Shown: positions 15,489 to 24,584, numbered from the stretch's first letter. The stretch is DNA of 64,000 nucleotides from Coriobacteriia bacterium (GCA_016649875.1 JAENWW010000008.1:1-64000); one strand, 5' to 3'. A program made the numbers and translations. The notes: generated from the letters alone by a model not told the origin.

Positions 15489-16367
15489 ATGAAGCGTTCG
15501 TCTGCCGTCATATGCGTCGCAAGCGTTTTCGTTCTCGCCGCCGGTGCGCTCGTCGGCGTTTCCCTTGTCAGGAAACAGGACATCGAGTTCAAAACCACCA
15601 CGGCAATCGGGCAAGTCGAACAAGCCGATAAAGTAATCGTCCGCATCGATGAGCTCTTGACGTCAGAAGCCGACGCTCATACGCCTGCGCGCATTGTGAC
15701 GCTCGAAGAAGATATCGCCCCCGCAAAAACGCACCTTGCGCAGGCTTCTGCGGCAATGGAATACGTTAAAAAACACGGTTCGAAGAAACAAGCCGATAAG
15801 GCGCGTGCGATTCGCGCATCAATCGATATGCGTAACAATCTTTTGTCGATGTCACCGAGACTCCTCGAGGCGGATAGAACGGCGGCCACCTCCCTCATCG
15901 CTGCGGGAAGCAGTTGGGAATTTCTCAATGACGGAGTCACAAAGGCAAATCAGGCACTTCAAATATTCAGCACAACCGATAAGCGGGACATAAACGTGTC
16001 CAGAAATCTCAACAAAGAAGCCGAAAAATCGTTTATGAATGCGAAACGACGACTTCAAGAAGCGGAAACCGCGATGCCACAAGCTGATTTTTCGACGTAT
16101 AGTCGCTATCTCGATACGCGTATCGCCATGTCGCAAGCAGCAAGCGATGCCGACGCATATTGGATGAAGAATAATCTCAAAGAGGCAAACAAAGCCATTG
16201 AGAATCACAATAAATTGAGCAAGAAGGCCGTCTCGATAGCGGATAATGAATTAAAGCCACTCAGTGAGATTATCGTGAAGGCATATGAGGAGCAAACGGG
16301 AACGTTTTCCGAACAGTATTTTGCCGCTCGCAAAAAAGTTGCTTTAATGGATAATCAGATTAGATAG
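15489..16367 (+). CDS. Secreted or anchored helical protein, unknown function
   Basis: A 292-residue protein with an N-terminal signal or anchor segment (about residues 5-27) and an otherwise strongly helical, Ala/Lys/Glu-rich chain with several heptad-like stretches (for example around residues 75-105 and 180-250). I do not recognise a family. The ribosome site GCAGGAGG is 8 bases before the ATG. It is divergent from the WYL pair and 27 bases before the M28-like gene, so it probably opens the 15.5-20.3 kb envelope operon. Possible role as an extracytoplasmic coiled-coil partner is inference. Confidence 0.7.
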   Translation: MKRSSAVICVASVFVLAAGALVGVSLVRKQDIEFKTTTAIGQVEQADKVIVRIDELLTSEADAHTPARIVTLEEDIAPAKTHLAQASAAMEYVKKHGSKKQADKARAIRASIDMRNNLLSMSPRLLEADRTAATSLIAAGSSWEFLNDGVTKANQALQIFSTTDKRDINVSRNLNKEAEKSFMNAKRRLQEAETAMPQADFSTYSRYLDTRIAMSQAASDADAYWMKNNLKEANKAIENHNKLSKKAVSIADNELKPLSEIIVKAYEEQTGTFSEQYFAARKKVALMDNQIR

Positions 16368-16394
16368 GTTTATCAACGAAAAGGCGGGATAGCT

Positions 16395-18314
16395 ATGAGC
16401 AACGTCGAAAGATATCTTCATGAGCTCGTCGAAAAAATCGGGCCTCGTCCGGTTACTTCGGATACGGAGCGGATGGCCGCCGAATGGATTGCCGATTCAT
16501 TCCGAGAGCAGGGTTTGCCGACCGAAATGCAGGATTTCGAGACGAATCGCACGACGACTTGGTCGAATTTCATCTTTTGTTTCGTTGCGATTGCCTGCAT
16601 CGTCGTACTCGGATTGCTTCGGAAACCTTCATGGATTGCATGGGCTTTATGGGCGATACTCGTCCTCGATGCCGTAGGTTTCCACATCGGTCTGAACGGC
16701 GGCCAAGCTCTTTCGAAAGTGCTGGCGAAAGGTCCGAGCCAAAACGTCATAGCTCGTTATGCACCGCAGACGCGCGGAAGTTCTACGCGCCGCAAAAAAG
16801 TCGTCGTCGTCGCACATTATGATTCGTTGCGGGTTTCTCCGCTGACGGAGAACTCACTTGCGTCGGTTTACGGCGTGCTTACTTCAATCAACAAATACCT
16901 TATTCGGATTTTACCGATTCTCGCTCTTTCAATGGTTCTCTCTTTTAAGTTTTTGCTATCGGCGCGTACAGAGGCGTGGTATGTCCTTCTCGTCATTTGT
17001 CTCGTACCGGCGCTTTTGGCGCTCGACCTGTTGGTTCGAGGTATAATCAAGCGCTTTTCGAGCGGAGCGAATAACAACGCATCGGGTGTGGCGGCACTCC
17101 TCGATATCGCCGGTTCGCTGACGGAAGGCAAGTCCGACCTCGGCGAAAACAGGAAACAATACACGCACGCGATGAACGCCGTCCAAAACGCATTCGACTA
17201 TGATGTGCCTATGCAAAATCCGGCGGCGGGAGGCGGATATTCGCCCGGCCGAGAAGCTTCCGATTTCCCTCAAGATTTTTCGTGGTCGGAAGGAGAAACA
17301 TTCGCCTCGAGTGAAGCTGCGGAACCTCAAGCATCCAGTCGCCTGCGAGCTGCACCGACGAGGCGTGAGTCGATCGACACGAATTTCTTGCAATTCGACA
17401 CCATCGATTTCGCCGCCGTGCCGAATGCCGCCGTCAATCAACCGACGGTATCCTTCGCCCCGGTATCGAGCAGAGATGCCGGTGAGCTCGACGACAGGAC
17501 GGAAATGCTTGGTCCCGACCTCATAGGCGATGGCCCGCAACCGGGCGGAGGGTTCGCCACTTTTGATGATAAGCCGTCCCTTTTTGCCCGTATTCGTTTG
17601 GGCTCGAAGAAGAAATCATCGAAAAAGCGCTCAGGAAAAAATGCGGAGTCGGCGGATTCCACCGATTGGCTCGGACTCGACGACGGTTTCGACGCACGTT
17701 CGGCCGGCAAAGAAATCGGTTCGTGGGATAACTTCGACGACGAAGGTGACGACGATGGGTTTACTTGGAAAGGGGGAGCCGCCAACGGTGATATCGTGGA
17801 GGATTCCGATTTCGCCGCCGAGCAGGCCGCTCGCATTCGTCGCAAAGTCACCGAAACTTTCGACATGCAACTCGATGAAAAAGAGCTTTGGTTCGTGGCG
17901 ACCGGCGCTTACGGTGTCCACGGTTCCGGAATGAAGGCGTTTTTGGATGCCTACGGCTCCGAACTTCGCGATGCGCTCATCATCAATGTCGAGGCGGTCG
18001 GCGCCGGTTCGCTTCATTGGTATGTGCAAGAGGGGGCGGGAAGTTCGCATAAGGCAAGCGCACGCCTCGTAAGCCTCGCCAGGCGAGCTGCACGCTTGAG
18101 CGAGATACGTGCGAAAGCTGCAAAGACGAAAAATGCAACCACTGATGCAACCGTGGCACTCCAAGACGGTTATCGTGCCATCACCGTGACGCGCTTGGAT
18201 CGAAACGGCTTGCCGGTGAATTGGCGTAGCATGGAAGATAATCTGCAAGGAGTGGATGTCGAACTTATCGATGAGGCCGTCAAGTTCGTGGCCACCATGG
18301 TTCGCGAGGCATAA
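16395..18314 (+). CDS. M28-family-like membrane protein, probable pseudopeptidase
   Basis: A 639-residue protein with the scaffold of M28 zinc aminopeptidases but most metal ligands changed. His141-x-Asp143 (AHYDS) is kept. The bridging Asp of GxNDxxSG is Asn227 here (GANNNASG), the catalytic Glu pair is absent (TGAYGVHGS near residue 505), the next Asp is Glu (INVEAVG), and the last His is missing (NWRSMEDN). Four hydrophobic segments (about 57-75, 80-97, 168-190, 194-216) place it in the membrane. Residues about 245-470 are a low-complexity, Asp/Ser/Lys-rich insert predicted to be disordered. It is 5 bases from the GGDEF gene. A structural or binding role is more likely than peptidase activity. 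Confidence 0.75.
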   Translation: MSNVERYLHELVEKIGPRPVTSDTERMAAEWIADSFREQGLPTEMQDFETNRTTTWSNFIFCFVAIACIVVLGLLRKPSWIAWALWAILVLDAVGFHIGLNGGQALSKVLAKGPSQNVIARYAPQTRGSSTRRKKVVVVAHYDSLRVSPLTENSLASVYGVLTSINKYLIRILPILALSMVLSFKFLLSARTEAWYVLLVICLVPALLALDLLVRGIIKRFSSGANNNASGVAALLDIAGSLTEGKSDLGENRKQYTHAMNAVQNAFDYDVPMQNPAAGGGYSPGREASDFPQDFSWSEGETFASSEAAEPQASSRLRAAPTRRESIDTNFLQFDTIDFAAVPNAAVNQPTVSFAPVSSRDAGELDDRTEMLGPDLIGDGPQPGGGFATFDDKPSLFARIRLGSKKKSSKKRSGKNAESADSTDWLGLDDGFDARSAGKEIGSWDNFDDEGDDDGFTWKGGAANGDIVEDSDFAAEQAARIRRKVTETFDMQLDEKELWFVATGAYGVHGSGMKAFLDAYGSELRDALIINVEAVGAGSLHWYVQEGAGSSHKASARLVSLARRAARLSEIRAKAAKTKNATTDATVALQDGYRAITVTRLDRNGLPVNWRSMEDNLQGVDVELIDEAVKFVATMVREA

Positions 18315-18319
18315 ACGCA

Positions 18320-19606
18320 GTGCTATCGAACATAAAAGATACGTTCCAACGCAAGATCACCCTTGCGCCCAAGGAGCACCAAACACAAGATGAGATAAGC
18401 GCGCTTCGCGACAACATCGATCGCGTCGGTTTCATCATCAACGTTCGGTGGATGCTCGTGTTGGTTTTGGTGGTGTATTCGATAATCGGGTTCATCATTC
18501 TTTTGGGGAAAAATGATTTTTCGACATTGGTCGGGTACATGGCCATTCCGGCCAATGCCCTCATCTTTGTGTGCATCTATAACTTTTTCTTCATGCGATA
18601 TAAAGATGTACTGGCAAACATCGCCGCCGCGAACATCATCCAGCTCGTGCTCGACTCCTTGGTGGTAACGCTTCTCGTGTATTTTTCCGGGGGCATCGAA
18701 TCGTGGTTTTGGGTCATATACCTGCTCTTCCTTTTCGAACTCGCTGCGATTGCACCGCGAAAAACCGATGCATGGTGGCTGGCGCTGGGGCTTATCGTTT
18801 TGCTCGGATGTATCGAATGGGGCAATTTCTTCGGCATCCTACCTCATGTGTCAATCCCGCTGAGCAGCGGGCACAGCTGGCAAGTGGTCGACTATGTGCT
18901 CCTCCGCTATTTGTGGCAGGTGACGGTGCTGATCGGTACCGCGCTCGTCGCCACGCGACTTCTCACGCCGTTTCGCAATAAACTCGCAAAGTCTCGCAAT
19001 ATCGCCATACTCGATGAGCTCACGGGGTTGTTTTCGCGGGAGTACTTCAAGCGCGCTCTCGAAATGGAATCGGTTCGCGCCCTCCACGATCAGCGCGCGG
19101 TGTTCGTCGCTCTCATAGACATCGATAATTTTTCTCGAGTCAACAAGATATTCGGAATCGGCACCGGCGATGCGATACTGGGAAAAATCGCCCGGGCTAT
19201 CCAGTCTGATGTCGGAAAATTTGCAAAGATTGCAGTGACACCGAATCTCGTCGCGCGCATCAGCGGTGAAGAATTCGCGATTTTCTTTAATGAAAATGCG
19301 CATGCCCATGACGGTCAGCCCACGGTCGAGGACGTCGGCTTGTTGCTCAGAACCGTTTTGCAAAGTATCGCCGAGATCGATTACGAGGGGATCTCGGTCA
19401 CGGCATCGATCGGATTCGCGGGATTGCCCCAAGATGCCCTCGAGTCGGGCGTACTTCTCGAGCGTGCAGACGAGGCGCTCGTTTCAGCGATATCGCAAGG
19501 AGGAAACACTGTGGTCGCTTTTTCCGACTGCGTCGACGAGGATGTTCCCTTCATCGGCTTAGGCGATGAGCCGCTCGAAACCATTTCGCGCTATCTCGAT
19601 GAGTAA
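18320..19606 (+). CDS. Membrane GGDEF-domain protein (diguanylate cyclase-like, motif SGEEF)
   Basis: A 428-residue protein starting at GTG, 5 bases after the M28-like gene. About six transmembrane helices fill residues 38-215, resembling MASE-type sensor regions. A GGDEF domain spans about 228-410: it begins ILDELTGLFSREYF, has the metal-site stretch DIDNFSRVN, and carries the signature as SGEEF near residue 315 instead of GGEEF. Some cyclases with Ser or Ala at the first position are active, so activity is uncertain. No RxxD inhibitory site precedes the signature. No c-di-GMP phosphodiesterase or receptor is in the window. The C-terminus overlaps the next gene by 8 bases. Confidence 0.85.
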   Translation: MLSNIKDTFQRKITLAPKEHQTQDEISALRDNIDRVGFIINVRWMLVLVLVVYSIIGFIILLGKNDFSTLVGYMAIPANALIFVCIYNFFFMRYKDVLANIAAANIIQLVLDSLVVTLLVYFSGGIESWFWVIYLLFLFELAAIAPRKTDAWWLALGLIVLLGCIEWGNFFGILPHVSIPLSSGHSWQVVDYVLLRYLWQVTVLIGTALVATRLLTPFRNKLAKSRNIAILDELTGLFSREYFKRALEMESVRALHDQRAVFVALIDIDNFSRVNKIFGIGTGDAILGKIARAIQSDVGKFAKIAVTPNLVARISGEEFAIFFNENAHAHDGQPTVEDVGLLLRTVLQSIAEIDYEGISVTASIGFAGLPQDALESGVLLERADEALVSAISQGGNTVVAFSDCVDEDVPFIGLGDEPLETISRYLDE

Positions 19607-20294
19607 GCTCTATGCGCTCCTGTTGCTGATTTGCGCACTCGGTCTCGGTTTTTTATGTGCCGTGAGTGCACCTGCCGTCAGATGGAGCATCGACGAATCG
19701 CACCCCTATGCCGATGAGGTTTCGACTTCGACCGCGCTTGAAGACATCACGCCTCTTTATAATGACGCCCAACTTGTGCAGTATCGGGCCACCGCCGAGC
19801 AGACGCGCCGATTCGTGCTCGGTAGCCATGCCGTTGCACTCCCTCGCGATAAGACCGGTCTCAGTGGCTATGATGCGGCATCTGTGGGCCACTTAGAGGA
19901 TGTCGAAAAGGTGATGGTCGGCTGGATGGGCGTCGTGGCGTTTTCACTTGTGATATCGCTTGTCGTTTTGGCACTCTGCATCATAAGGAAAAAGCAAGCC
20001 GTCGTATTTGGTGCATGCCTTTTGGCGGGCGTCGGCGTCGCTATTATAATCGGGATGAGTGCGGTAGCCGGGTTCTTCGACTTTTCGGCATTGTTCGAGG
20101 CGATGCATTCGGTTTTGTTTCCGCAGGGGAACTGGGCGTTTCCCGCCGAGTCTCTCCTTATCATGACCTTCCCTTTGAAATTTTGGATTCTCACCGCGGC
20201 AATCTGGGCGAGCGTTACCGCGGCAATCGGCATAATGTATGTATTCGTGGGGCTGGGATATAAAAGCGTGTTGAAAAAGTTCGATTTAGTGTAA
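19599..20294 (+). CDS. DUF1461 / TIGR01906 family integral membrane protein
   Basis: A 231-residue protein with an N-terminal membrane segment, an extracytoplasmic loop of about 80 residues, and three further helices. The family pattern is recognisable in ITPLYNDAQLVQ (short loop motif) and in the late stretch HSVLFPQGNWAFPAESLLI. Function of the family is unknown; it is widespread in Firmicutes and Actinobacteria. ATG at 19599 overlaps the end of the GGDEF gene by 8 bases and is preferred over an in-frame ATG at 19566. It closes the envelope cluster. Confidence 0.75.
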   Translation: MSKLYALLLLICALGLGFLCAVSAPAVRWSIDESHPYADEVSTSTALEDITPLYNDAQLVQYRATAEQTRRFVLGSHAVALPRDKTGLSGYDAASVGHLEDVEKVMVGWMGVVAFSLVISLVVLALCIIRKKQAVVFGACLLAGVGVAIIIGMSAVAGFFDFSALFEAMHSVLFPQGNWAFPAESLLIMTFPLKFWILTAAIWASVTAAIGIMYVFVGLGYKSVLKKFDLV

Positions 20295-20418
20295 ACTAAT
20301 GGTCGTCGAGTCGAGGCGTAGCCATAAAACAGGCTACCGGGCAAGATATATTATGTTGTAAGGATTGGCCCGGTTCAGGGAACAATCAGGTAAATTGAGC
20401 ATTTGGAGGTGTGTGCAC

Positions 20419-20568
20419 ATGGCAGAAGCATATTGCGTAAAGTGCAAGGCGAAAAAGGAGATGCAGAATCCTCAGGAGACAACCATGAAGAATGGTCGTC
20501 CGATGGCGAAGGGTACTTGTCCGACCTGCGGTACCACGATCTGCAAGATTCTCCCTTCAAAGAAATAG
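20419..20568 (+). CDS. DUF5679 small zinc-ribbon protein
   Basis: A 49-residue protein with CVKC near the N-terminus and CPTCGTTIC near the C-terminus, separated by the family stretch MKNGRPMAKGTC. This is the DUF5679 pattern of small, single zinc-ribbon proteins. Function unknown; nucleic acid or protein binding is plausible for the fold. TTGGAGGTG is 8 bases before the ATG, so 20419 is preferred to an upstream in-frame ATG at 20365. Two hairpins, the second a strong terminator, follow. Confidence 0.8.
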   Translation: MAEAYCVKCKAKKEMQNPQETTMKNGRPMAKGTCPTCGTTICKILPSKK

Positions 20569-20583
20569 TTTAAAATGACACAG

Positions 20584-20639
20584 TGCAACCTTCGGGTTGC
20601 ATCCTTAATGCCACCTCACGGGTGGCATTTTGATTTTTT
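20584..20639 (+). terminator. Double hairpin with Rho-independent terminator after the DUF5679 gene
   Basis: First hairpin TGCAACC-TTCG-GGTTGCA (20584-20601, a stable UUCG loop). Second hairpin AATGCCACC (20607-20615) with GGTGGCATT (20621-20629), followed by TTGATTTTTT. Confidence 0.85.
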
Positions 20640-20680
20640 GAGCGAAATTTGCAGGTATTCACCATCGGCAAATATTTATT

Positions 20681-20709
20681 TTGATTTTCCTCAGGTAAAG
20701 GTCTATCAT
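20681..20709 (+). promoter_or_regulatory. Promoter of the Trk potassium-uptake operon
   Basis: TTGATT (20681-20686) and TATCAT (20704-20709) are exactly 17 bases apart, matching sigma-70 boxes at 4/6 and 5/6 positions. Predicted transcription start is near 20716, giving a leader of about 67 bases before the first trkA gene. Confidence 0.5.
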
Positions 20710-20782
20710 TCTGTGGCTTGTGATTTTCTTGTGATTTCGACCGAAATACCGTTGCATGTCTTTTATGTCGTAGAGGAGCACT

Positions 20783-21424
20783 ATGAACATCATCGTAGTC
20801 GGTTGCGGGCGAGTCGGCGCGCAGCTTGCGACCATGCTTTCCGAGCAGGGCAACAACGTCACCGTCATCGATAAAAACGAGGATGCTTTTTCGCAACTGG
20901 GAGGAACCTTTAATGGCGTGACGATAAAGGGATTGGGCTTCGATGAAGACATCTTGCTTACCGCTGGCATTGAAGATTGCGACTATTTTTGTGCGGTGAC
21001 GGATTTAGATAACACCAACGTAATGGCAACTCAGGTCGCCACCTACATTTTCGGTGTGGAAAATGTCGTAACCAGACTCTATAATCCCGAGCGCACTGCC
21101 ACTTACGAGCGGCTCGAGCTCGATTACGTTTGCGGTACGAATCTCGTCGCCGAAGCGATCTTTGACAAAGTGGTATCTTCCAAGGAGACCCATATCAAAA
21201 GTTTCGGGGATGTCGAGATCTTCGTGTTCAAAGTAGCCGATCGCTTCATCGGTACATTGGTTCGGTCAATCGAGGTCGAGGGCAAGGTGCTTCCATCGGT
21301 TGTGCGACGCGGCAATCATACGTTCATTCCGACGCACGAAAGTACGCTTGAAAAAGGAGATATTCTCCGTGTGGCGGTTTCTGCGGATTCCGTGCGTAAA
21401 CTCAAGAAATATATGGAGGATTAA
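20783..21424 (+). CDS. trkA: TrkA-type potassium uptake regulator (first copy)
   Basis: A 213-residue cytoplasmic RCK protein that gates the TrkH channel. The RCK_N Rossmann domain begins MNIIVVGCGRVGAQLA (GxGxxG nucleotide loop) with the acidic end-of-strand residue in VTVIDKN; an RCK_C domain covers about residues 140-210. Length equals one RCK_N plus RCK_C unit, i.e. half of E. coli TrkA. The second such unit is the next gene, 3 bases downstream, so the two presumably assemble together. Part of a five-gene unit ending at 24481. Confidence 0.92.
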   Translation: MNIIVVGCGRVGAQLATMLSEQGNNVTVIDKNEDAFSQLGGTFNGVTIKGLGFDEDILLTAGIEDCDYFCAVTDLDNTNVMATQVATYIFGVENVVTRLYNPERTATYERLELDYVCGTNLVAEAIFDKVVSSKETHIKSFGDVEIFVFKVADRFIGTLVRSIEVEGKVLPSVVRRGNHTFIPTHESTLEKGDILRVAVSADSVRKLKKYMED

Positions 21425-21427
21425 GCG

Positions 21428-22108
21428 ATGTATATCGTCTTGAACGGTGGAGGAAAAGTAGCCTTGGCCCTTGCCAATACACTTATTGATAAAAAACATA
21501 CGGTGGCCATTGTCGAAAAGCGACCCGAGGTGGCCGAGCGACTCGCCAACGAACTTTGCGACAAAGGGTGCATCGTAATACTCGGTGACGGTTGCGATGC
21601 TCGCGTTCTCGATGAGGCGGGAGTGGCTCGTGCCGATATTTTCGTCGCAGTGACCGGAGAAGATGACGACAACTTGGTCTCATGTCAACTGGCTCGTCTT
21701 TCCTTCGATGTGCCTCGGGCGATCTCGCGTGTGAACAGTCCGAAAAACCAACAGATTTTCGCCAAACTCGGCATAGAGGCGATATCTTCCACGATGGTTA
21801 TCAGCAACCTCATCGAAGAGGAAGCGACAATCGGAGATTTACACACTCTGCGCACGTTGCGTCAAGGGAACCTCGCGCTTGTGGAAATCGAACTTTCATC
21901 CGATGAAGGAATATGTCGCGTAAGCAATAAGCGAGTCGGCCAAATCAAACTTCCGGCGAACGTCAAACTCGTCGCCGTCGTGCATAGCGAATCCGACGAT
22001 GTCGATATCGTCACTCCTGAAACAGTTCTTTCTTGCGGTGATATCGTAATCGCAATTGCCGATCCGAAGCAAGAAATCGCTCTCGCTCGAGTGTTGCGAG
22101 GCGAATAG
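21428..22108 (+). CDS. TrkA-type potassium uptake regulator (second copy)
   Basis: A 226-residue RCK_N plus RCK_C protein, paralogous to the preceding gene. The nucleotide loop reads LNGGGKVALALA, with Ala in place of the last Gly of GxGxxG, and the strand-2 acidic residue is Glu (VAIVEKRPE). These differences suggest altered nucleotide preference relative to the first copy. Two short RCK proteins plus one TrkH is an arrangement seen in several actinobacteria and archaea. The next gene follows after 3 bases. Confidence 0.9.
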   Translation: MYIVLNGGGKVALALANTLIDKKHTVAIVEKRPEVAERLANELCDKGCIVILGDGCDARVLDEAGVARADIFVAVTGEDDDNLVSCQLARLSFDVPRAISRVNSPKNQQIFAKLGIEAISSTMVISNLIEEEATIGDLHTLRTLRQGNLALVEIELSSDEGICRVSNKRVGQIKLPANVKLVAVVHSESDDVDIVTPETVLSCGDIVIAIADPKQEIALARVLRGE

Positions 22109-22111
22109 GCT

Positions 22112-22315
22112 ATGACTCCCGACACCGACAAAAAGCGGACACGAGAAGAAGTGGTGAACACCCAAGCGCGCAAGCACGTCGGCTTTCCGGCGCTGACGGC
22201 GCGTGAAAATTGGGAACACTATTTTGCGGGGATGGCCACCGAAGCCTTGTACGTGTTGTTGTTGTTCGCAGCAGGTATTTTGATGGCTGTAATCGCGTTT
22301 GCGCTATATCGGTAA
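22112..22315 (+). CDS. Small single-span membrane protein between trkA and trkH
   Basis: A 67-residue protein: a charged N-terminal half (about 40 residues, including TREEVVNTQARKH) and one C-terminal membrane helix (about residues 43-65). No family recognised. It is packed between the second trkA gene (3 bases) and trkH (21 bases), so it is translated with the potassium system. A role as a small TrkH-associated subunit or assembly factor is possible but unproven. Confidence 0.65.
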   Translation: MTPDTDKKRTREEVVNTQARKHVGFPALTARENWEHYFAGMATEALYVLLLFAAGILMAVIAFALYR

Positions 22316-22336
22316 CGAGCGGATGAGAGTATACCA

Positions 22337-23839
22337 GTGATCTTACGACCTGCGCGAAGCAGTTACCGAGTAATCGGAAAATATAGCGGCAAAATTATCA
22401 CAGGGGTCGGCCTCCTGATGATTATTCCCATGGTCACCGCGTTGGTGATGCGAGAGTATAGCGCATTTTTCGACTTCGTCATAGGTTGCGCCCTCAGCAT
22501 GGTCATCGGCCTCGGCGCGCAAGCACTCTTTCGTACCGATAAGGACCTGAACTGGGGCGAGGGACTCGTTGTTTCGGCGGGGTCGTGGATTTGGGCGGTC
22601 ATGCTGGCCGCAGTGCCGTACTGGTTGTCGGGGCACTACAAGAGTTTCTTGGATGCTTGTTTCGATACGATGAGCGGTTTTACCACGACGGGGCTTCTGC
22701 TCGTGCAAGATCTCGATCATGTGAGTTATGCGCTGAACATGTGGCGGCATCTCATCACGTACGCCGGGGGTCAAGGAATCGTCGTCATCGCATTGACATT
22801 CTTGTTCAAGGGCACCGCGGGCGCGTATAAAATGTATGTCGGCGAAGGTAAAGATGAACGGCTCCTCCCCAACGTCATTCAAACGGCTCGTGCGATATGG
22901 CTTGTTTCAATCGTCTACCTCGGCGTCGGAACACTTGTGCTTTCCCTCGTGAATATGTTTTTGGGGATTGCACCGGTTCGGGCATTTTTCATGGCAATGT
23001 GGGCGTTCATGGGCGAGTGGTCGACCGGCGGCTTCGCCGCGATGTCGTACAACACTTTCTACTATCATTCGCTCATTCAGGAAGTGGTTACCATAGTCAT
23101 CATGGTCGCCGGTTCGATGAACTTCGCTTTGCACTGGGCGATATGGACCGGGAAGCGTAAGGAAATATATAAGAATATTGAAATTCAGAGCTTTACCACG
23201 GGGATAATCGTATTTTCCGTCCTTGCAATGGTCGGACTTATGCGCGCGGGAGTCTATCCGAATGCAATGGCATTGGCTCGAAAAACGCTGTATACGATTA
23301 TTTCGGGTGCTACGACAACCGGTGTATCAATTGTGTATGCGCGTGCATTTGTCACACAGTGGGGGCCGATAGGTCTTGTGGCAATCACGCTTGCCATGAT
23401 GATCGGCGCCTCGGCGTGCTCTACGGGCGGAGGAATCAAAGGCATTCGAGTCGGCATAATGTTCAAATCTTTCGTGCAGGACGTCAAGCAGACGGTTATG
23501 CCGGAAAATGCGATTATGCGTACGAAATATCATCACATCAAGGATAGCAATCTTACCGATGAGCTTATCAAAGGGACCAGTACGATTGTTTTGATGTTTC
23601 TCGTCACCTATCTATTCGCGGCGGTACTCGGTCTTTTGTGCGGCTATGATTTCTTACAAGCGTTGTTCGAAGGGGTGTCGGCTGTCTCGAACACCGGTTT
23701 GAGTTGCGGGATCACTTCTCCGTCGATGCCCGAGGTCATGAAAGTCGGCTACATCGTCTTCATGTGGGTCGGACGTTTGGAATTCGTCAGTGTCTTTGCG
23801 GTGGGAGCTCATCTCATCGCTGTATTCAAAGGAAAATAA
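22337..23839 (+). CDS. trkH: TrkH-type potassium transporter, channel subunit
   Basis: A 500-residue membrane protein of the Trk/Ktr/HKT superfamily with four pore repeats. Selectivity-filter turns are visible: SGFTTTG (first), EWSTGGFA (second), a third near GATTTG/CSTGGG and SNTGLS (fourth). The start is GTG with GATGAGAG upstream. With the two RCK subunits upstream it forms a complete potassium uptake system. The 3' end is directly abutted by the OB-fold-like gene. Confidence 0.92.
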   Translation: MILRPARSSYRVIGKYSGKIITGVGLLMIIPMVTALVMREYSAFFDFVIGCALSMVIGLGAQALFRTDKDLNWGEGLVVSAGSWIWAVMLAAVPYWLSGHYKSFLDACFDTMSGFTTTGLLLVQDLDHVSYALNMWRHLITYAGGQGIVVIALTFLFKGTAGAYKMYVGEGKDERLLPNVIQTARAIWLVSIVYLGVGTLVLSLVNMFLGIAPVRAFFMAMWAFMGEWSTGGFAAMSYNTFYYHSLIQEVVTIVIMVAGSMNFALHWAIWTGKRKEIYKNIEIQSFTTGIIVFSVLAMVGLMRAGVYPNAMALARKTLYTIISGATTTGVSIVYARAFVTQWGPIGLVAITLAMMIGASACSTGGGIKGIRVGIMFKSFVQDVKQTVMPENAIMRTKYHHIKDSNLTDELIKGTSTIVLMFLVTYLFAAVLGLLCGYDFLQALFEGVSAVSNTGLSCGITSPSMPEVMKVGYIVFMWVGRLEFVSVFAVGAHLIAVFKGK

Positions 23840-24481
23840 ATGCGTTGGACTAAGGCGAGAAAAAGAGTTGTTCTAGAGATTGCCATCGTTTTTATGGTTG
23901 TCGCCGCAATTCTATTGGTATTCTTTATCGTGAGAAAACCCGGTGTCGCCGGATCGGGATGGATAAATCCGAACAAATATTCCAGCTCGGCACTCATTGA
24001 GACCCCTAAAAAATTCAATGGTAAGGTGATTGAATTCACCGGCGAGGCCGTCGGGGAACGTATGGTGCGCAACGCCGGGCAGGGTATGAAGGGCGCTTGG
24101 ATTCATCTCAACGATGATGCTTATATGACCCGTGGGGTTGAAGCCGGCGGAGGTTTCAACGGCTACAATTCGGGAATGGCGATATGGGTCGAACCCGCCT
24201 CGCTTACAAAGGCGATCGAACACTACGGACGCTACAAACAAAATGGTGATATCGTTCGAATCACCGGAACGTTTAACGCGGCATGTGCCGAACACGGTGG
24301 CGATATGGACATACATGCGACCAAGATTGAAATCGTGCAAAGCGGGAAGACGATAACGCATAAAGTGTATGCATGGAAACTCATCAGTGCGATTTTCTTG
24401 GTGATGCTCGCTTTGGCGATGTTGGCCATTAACAGGCGTCGTTTCTTAAAAGAACAACTCGCGGTGTTCATGAACCGTTAG
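23840..24481 (+). CDS. Membrane-anchored protein with OB-fold-like domain
   Basis: A 213-residue protein starting the base after the trkH stop. It has an N-terminal transmembrane helix (about 12-32), an extracytoplasmic domain whose strands (KVIEFTGEAVGERM, AWIHLND, IVRITGTFNAAC) resemble an OB-fold, and a C-terminal transmembrane helix (about 180-198). No name is assigned. Its position at the end of the Trk operon suggests linked expression, though the function may be unrelated to potassium. Confidence 0.65.
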   Translation: MRWTKARKRVVLEIAIVFMVVAAILLVFFIVRKPGVAGSGWINPNKYSSSALIETPKKFNGKVIEFTGEAVGERMVRNAGQGMKGAWIHLNDDAYMTRGVEAGGGFNGYNSGMAIWVEPASLTKAIEHYGRYKQNGDIVRITGTFNAACAEHGGDMDIHATKIEIVQSGKTITHKVYAWKLISAIFLVMLALAMLAINRRRFLKEQLAVFMNR

Positions 24482-24584
24482 TGCTCATCATTTCGTAACA
24501 CATATTTAATACCTTTTTTAAAGACGGCTAATGCGCTCACGATATTGTGGGTGCATCTTCTTTAAAGTGTGGAGGTAGTTTCAA

